Source of the DNA: Methanococcoides orientis | GTDB taxonomy: Archaea > Halobacteriota > Methanosarcinia > Methanosarcinales > Methanosarcinaceae | Direction of reading: 5' to 3' | Length of the DNA stretch: 64,000 bases | Assembly: GCF_021184045.1 (NCBI RefSeq) | Contig: NZ_CP073710.1 | Span: 2,304,685-2,368,684, forward strand | In this document: positions 61,761 to 64,000 of the stretch, one piece after another | Position numbering within the stretch: the stretch's first letter is position 1 | How the letters are laid out: the number at the start of each line of letters is the position of its first letter | Translations under genes and position numbers: made by a program | Notes under the pieces: model-generated | What the model was told of the DNA's origin: nothing | Database searches by the model: none | What the model saw: the letters and a program-made list of their open reading frames with translations, nothing else

Positions 61761-61857
61761 CTATTGCGAAGTACTTCATATTATCATCATCCTTTACTCA
61801 CGCACGATGTTTGTCACATCATGGTGCTATATGTTTTAATGGAAAGCCATGTCCATC

Positions 61858-61929
61858 TGGCGGAAACTCCGGGAATCTAACCCGGCTGAACGGATTTAGA
61901 GTCCGTTCGATCTACATGATCAAGTCTCC
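61858..61929 (-). tRNA. pylT: tRNA-Pyl (anticodon CUA), amber suppressor
   Basis: The minus strand encodes a 72-base tRNA with CCA included in the gene. The acceptor stem GGAGACU pairs with AGUUUCC (one G-U); the anticodon stem-loop is CGGACUCUAAAUCCG with anticodon CUA; the T arm is CCGGGUUAGAUUCCCGG. As in other tRNA-Pyl, the D loop is short, only one base lies between acceptor and D stems, the variable loop is 3 bases and the T-psi-C sequence is absent. It decodes UAG as pyrrolysine after charging by PylS. It heads the pylTSBCD locus. Confidence 0.97.
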
Positions 61930-62258
61930 ATGTTGTATATGCTAAATGGTTATGGATACTCTGGCTTTCCTTACATATTCGTGGTAGACATTTAGTGGAT
62001 ATAATATCCAATGACTCCACTGATACACTCTCATTGCTGGGTTCCATATTTAACAATTTCGGATTAATTGTTTTTTATTCAATTCATATCTGTGAACATT
62101 TGCAGTTGTCTTATTTTAGTAATCGTATGGTATGTTTGCTATAGATTCCGTTTCTCTTCAAAAAAAACTGTTCGGAAATACAATTTCGGAGTTTCTAAAG
62201 AAAAGTTTACATAAATTAATATAGCTTTTGTTCATATCATAGCACGATTAATGTGACG
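61930..62258. other. Divergent promoter region between tRNA-Pyl and cobD
   Basis: The 329 bases hold no gene. A TATA-like TTATAT (minus strand, about 61997-62006) lies some 70 bases before tRNA-Pyl, which would imply a 5' leader cut by RNase P. On the plus strand AATTAATATA at about 62214-62223 fits a nearly leaderless cobD transcript. A run of seven As is at 62160-62167. Confidence 0.4.
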
Positions 62259-63755
62259 ATGAATCTGGAAGATGAAAGAAGTTTACCTCTCAAAAAACAT
62301 ATCGTGGGTCTTGTGCCTGCATCGCATGGCGGTCTTGTGCGAAAGGCATCGCAGGAATACGGGATATCTGAGTCGGATATCATAGATATGAGCGCAAGCC
62401 TGAACCCTTTAGACAGCCCATTCGATCATCCGGAATATGGTCTTGACCTGGCTTCTCTCTTTGCCGCTTCGAAGCCGGGGATGTATCACTATCCTGATAA
62501 CCGTTATCTACAGTACAAGGAGGCCGCAGCATCCTTTTTGGGTGATGGGATAAGTGCTGTGAACATTATTCCCGGTAATGGTTCATGCGAGACCATACGC
62601 CTTGTTGCAGAGTGTATGCTTGATACGAACGATACTGTGGGTATCCCACAGCCAACTTTTGATGAGTATGAGCAACAGTGCAGGATAATGGGTGCAAACA
62701 TCCGTTACTTTGAGCACGAAGGGCTGATGGAGATCTCAGATGAGGCATTGGATGATGTAAAGATCCTCTTTGTCTGCAATCCTAACAACCCCACTGGCAA
62801 ATTAATACCAAGGGATGATATCCTTGACCTTGCAAAACGGTGTGAGGCAAACGGTACTCTTCTGTTCGTCGATGAAGCTTTCATAGAACTTGCTGACCCT
62901 TCACAGAGCGTGGCTGATGTAGCTGCGACAAATGATCATATTTTTGTACTTCGTTCTCTAACCAAGAACTTTGCAATCCCTGGCATACGTCTGGGATTTG
63001 GTGTTGCATCTGAGAAGATGGCACTTGCATTGAACACTGCAAGACTTTCCTGGAACCTTGGTTCTGTTCCTGATGTTGTAGGTACTGCCCTTCTGGAGAT
63101 GGAAGGTGGATGTTACAGCAAATACCTTGTAGAGTCCCGCAGTTTCATTGAGCAGGAGAGGGACTATCTTGTAGAGCGACTTTCCGGTATCTATGGCTTT
63201 AAACCCCTTCCAAGCACTGTGAACTATGTTCTTGTTGACATTAGTGAACTTTTGATGGATTCAGTGGAACTTACAGAACGGCTTGCATCCCATGGTATCC
63301 TTGTAAGGGACTGTAGTTCTTTCTATCTGCTGGATAATGATTTCATAAGGATCGCAGTTCGCACTCGGGATGAGACTGATCGGCTGATCCGGGCTATTGG
63401 GGATGTTCTGACCGAATCCGGGAAGGATTATGCCGAGGAGAAATTAAAGCAGACCATCGAGTGTGCGGCATCCGGTGAACCTGCATCCAGAAATACTTGT
63501 GAATACTATCCATGCCACTTCCAATGCCAGGACTGTACTTTCTGTTTCTGTCCGTTCTATCCATGTGAGGATCCTCGCACAGGTGGGTGCTGGATCGATA
63601 GCACCACCGGTAGCAAGGTCTGGAACTGTGAGGGTTGTACTATAATGCACAGGAAAGAAATTGTACAGGATGTTCTGAAGATCCTCATGCGTGATATTGA
63701 GACCGAGGATAACCTTAAAGTTGCCTGGGATAAAGTAGTGGTTCCCAATCTTTGA
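62259..63755 (+). CDS. cobD: CobD-type L-threonine-phosphate decarboxylase with C-terminal Cys-rich domain
   Basis: The 498-residue protein joins a class I PLP aminotransferase-like domain (MSASLNPLDSP, PGNGSCETI, FVCNPNNPTGKLIP, PLP Lys in SLTKNFAIPGIRLGFG near 235) to a C-terminal Cys-rich domain (about 403-463) with repeated Cys-x2-Cys and Cys-x3-Cys units. The first domain makes aminopropanol phosphate, the nucleotide-loop linker of cobamides. For the Methanosarcina mazei relative, the fused protein has been reported to have L-threonine kinase activity and a metal centre in the tail. I use ATG 62259; GTG 62253 is possible. cobY follows, so corrinoid synthesis sits next to the corrinoid-using methylamine genes. 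Confidence 0.9.
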   Translation: MNLEDERSLPLKKHIVGLVPASHGGLVRKASQEYGISESDIIDMSASLNPLDSPFDHPEYGLDLASLFAASKPGMYHYPDNRYLQYKEAAASFLGDGISAVNIIPGNGSCETIRLVAECMLDTNDTVGIPQPTFDEYEQQCRIMGANIRYFEHEGLMEISDEALDDVKILFVCNPNNPTGKLIPRDDILDLAKRCEANGTLLFVDEAFIELADPSQSVADVAATNDHIFVLRSLTKNFAIPGIRLGFGVASEKMALALNTARLSWNLGSVPDVVGTALLEMEGGCYSKYLVESRSFIEQERDYLVERLSGIYGFKPLPSTVNYVLVDISELLMDSVELTERLASHGILVRDCSSFYLLDNDFIRIAVRTRDETDRLIRAIGDVLTESGKDYAEEKLKQTIECAASGEPASRNTCEYYPCHFQCQDCTFCFCPFYPCEDPRTGGCWIDSTTGSKVWNCEGCTIMHRKEIVQDVLKILMRDIETEDNLKVAWDKVVVPNL

Positions 63756-63814
63756 TCGGTTGTTCAGGCTCTATTATGGGTTTTTCCGATCGCCTCTAAT
63801 ATGGAGAATTGAAA

Positions 63815-64000
63815 ATGGATGCTATCATTATGGCAGGTGGCCTAACGCAGAGGTTAGGCATGGAGGAGAAAGCATGTGTCATGCTCATAGATAGGCCACT
63901 TATCAATTATCTTCTTGATTCACTTCTTGGTGCAATGTATATCGACCGAGTATTTGTTCAGGTGTCGCCTTATTCCCCGGACACTGAACAATGTGTGAAG
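63815..64000 (+). CDS. cobY: GTP:adenosylcobinamide-phosphate guanylyltransferase CobY, 3' partial
   Basis: The frame opens at ATG 63815 and is still open at the window end (62 codons). It begins MDAIIMAGGLTQRLGMEEKA, the nucleotidyltransferase signature with GG loop and a Lys for binding phosphates, as in archaeal CobY, which activates adenosylcobinamide phosphate with GMP. Position 59 bases after cobD on the same strand supports this over other sugar nucleotidyltransferases. The rest is beyond the window. Confidence 0.85.
   Translation, partial: MDAIIMAGGLTQRLGMEEKACVMLIDRPLINYLLDSLLGAMYIDRVFVQVSPYSPDTEQCVK

Overview
The window comes from a methylotrophic methanogenic archaeon of the Methanosarcinaceae; Methanococcoides or Methanolobus is my best guess. 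The evidence is a complete pyrrolysine cassette (tRNA-Pyl, pylS, pylB, pylC, pylD), a methylamine-type methylcobamide:CoM methyltransferase (mtbA), CobD/CobY-type cobamide genes, the YcaO/TfuA pair linked to McrA thioamidation, archaeal RadA, Cdc48, aIF1 and NreA, and TATA-box promoters with GGAGGTGA-type ribosome sites.

There are two compartments. Positions 1 to about 22,450 form an AT-rich surface-polysaccharide island. It holds NodB-like deacetylases, ATP-grasp, CapK-like and FemAB-like proteins, glycosyltransferases, WecB, a flippase, hexapeptide acyltransferases and a large secreted beta-helix/dockerin protein. It is littered with decayed gene pieces: an ATP-grasp/nucleotide-sugar-dehydrogenase chimera, two acyltransferase relics, an acetyltransferase N-terminus and a PPAT-like C-terminus. 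A two-gene cassette (deacetylase then ATP-grasp) occurs twice in the island. From radA (22,641) onward the DNA is a higher-GC core region with compact genes.

Core layout: radA, HAD phosphatase, PRC-barrel and Cdc48 (22.6-27 kb); sugar epimerase, NikR, PurC, carotenoid-type oxidoreductase, Pit plus its PhoU-like partner (27-33 kb); TPR protein, NreA with an HTH regulator, aIF1, DUF192, PurL, a CHASE4 histidine kinase (33-41 kb); a sulfur block of cysteine desulfurase, a 51-residue Cys protein and YcaO-TfuA, followed by a DtxR regulator, NudC, an MgtC/DUF4010 protein and an MBL-rhodanese protein (41-49 kb); a secreted papain-like protease (49-52 kb); a six-gene cluster resembling the bacterial orange-protein loci (52-56 kb); then mtbA, pylDCBST, cobD and cobY (56-64 kb). 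The last block fits methylamine growth: MtbA needs corrinoid partners, and methylamine methyltransferases need pyrrolysine.

The most striking observation concerns amber codons. I read the stop of all 54 genes with a visible end. Only one ends in TAG: pylB, whose product starts pyrrolysine synthesis. Its TAG lies one base before the pylC start, and read-through would add 43 residues and run across that start. A second in-frame TAG interrupts the otherwise open deacetylase at the left edge. Both invite a test of pyrrolysine read-through; the pylB case could be a feedback switch on Pyl supply. This is inference from sequence only.
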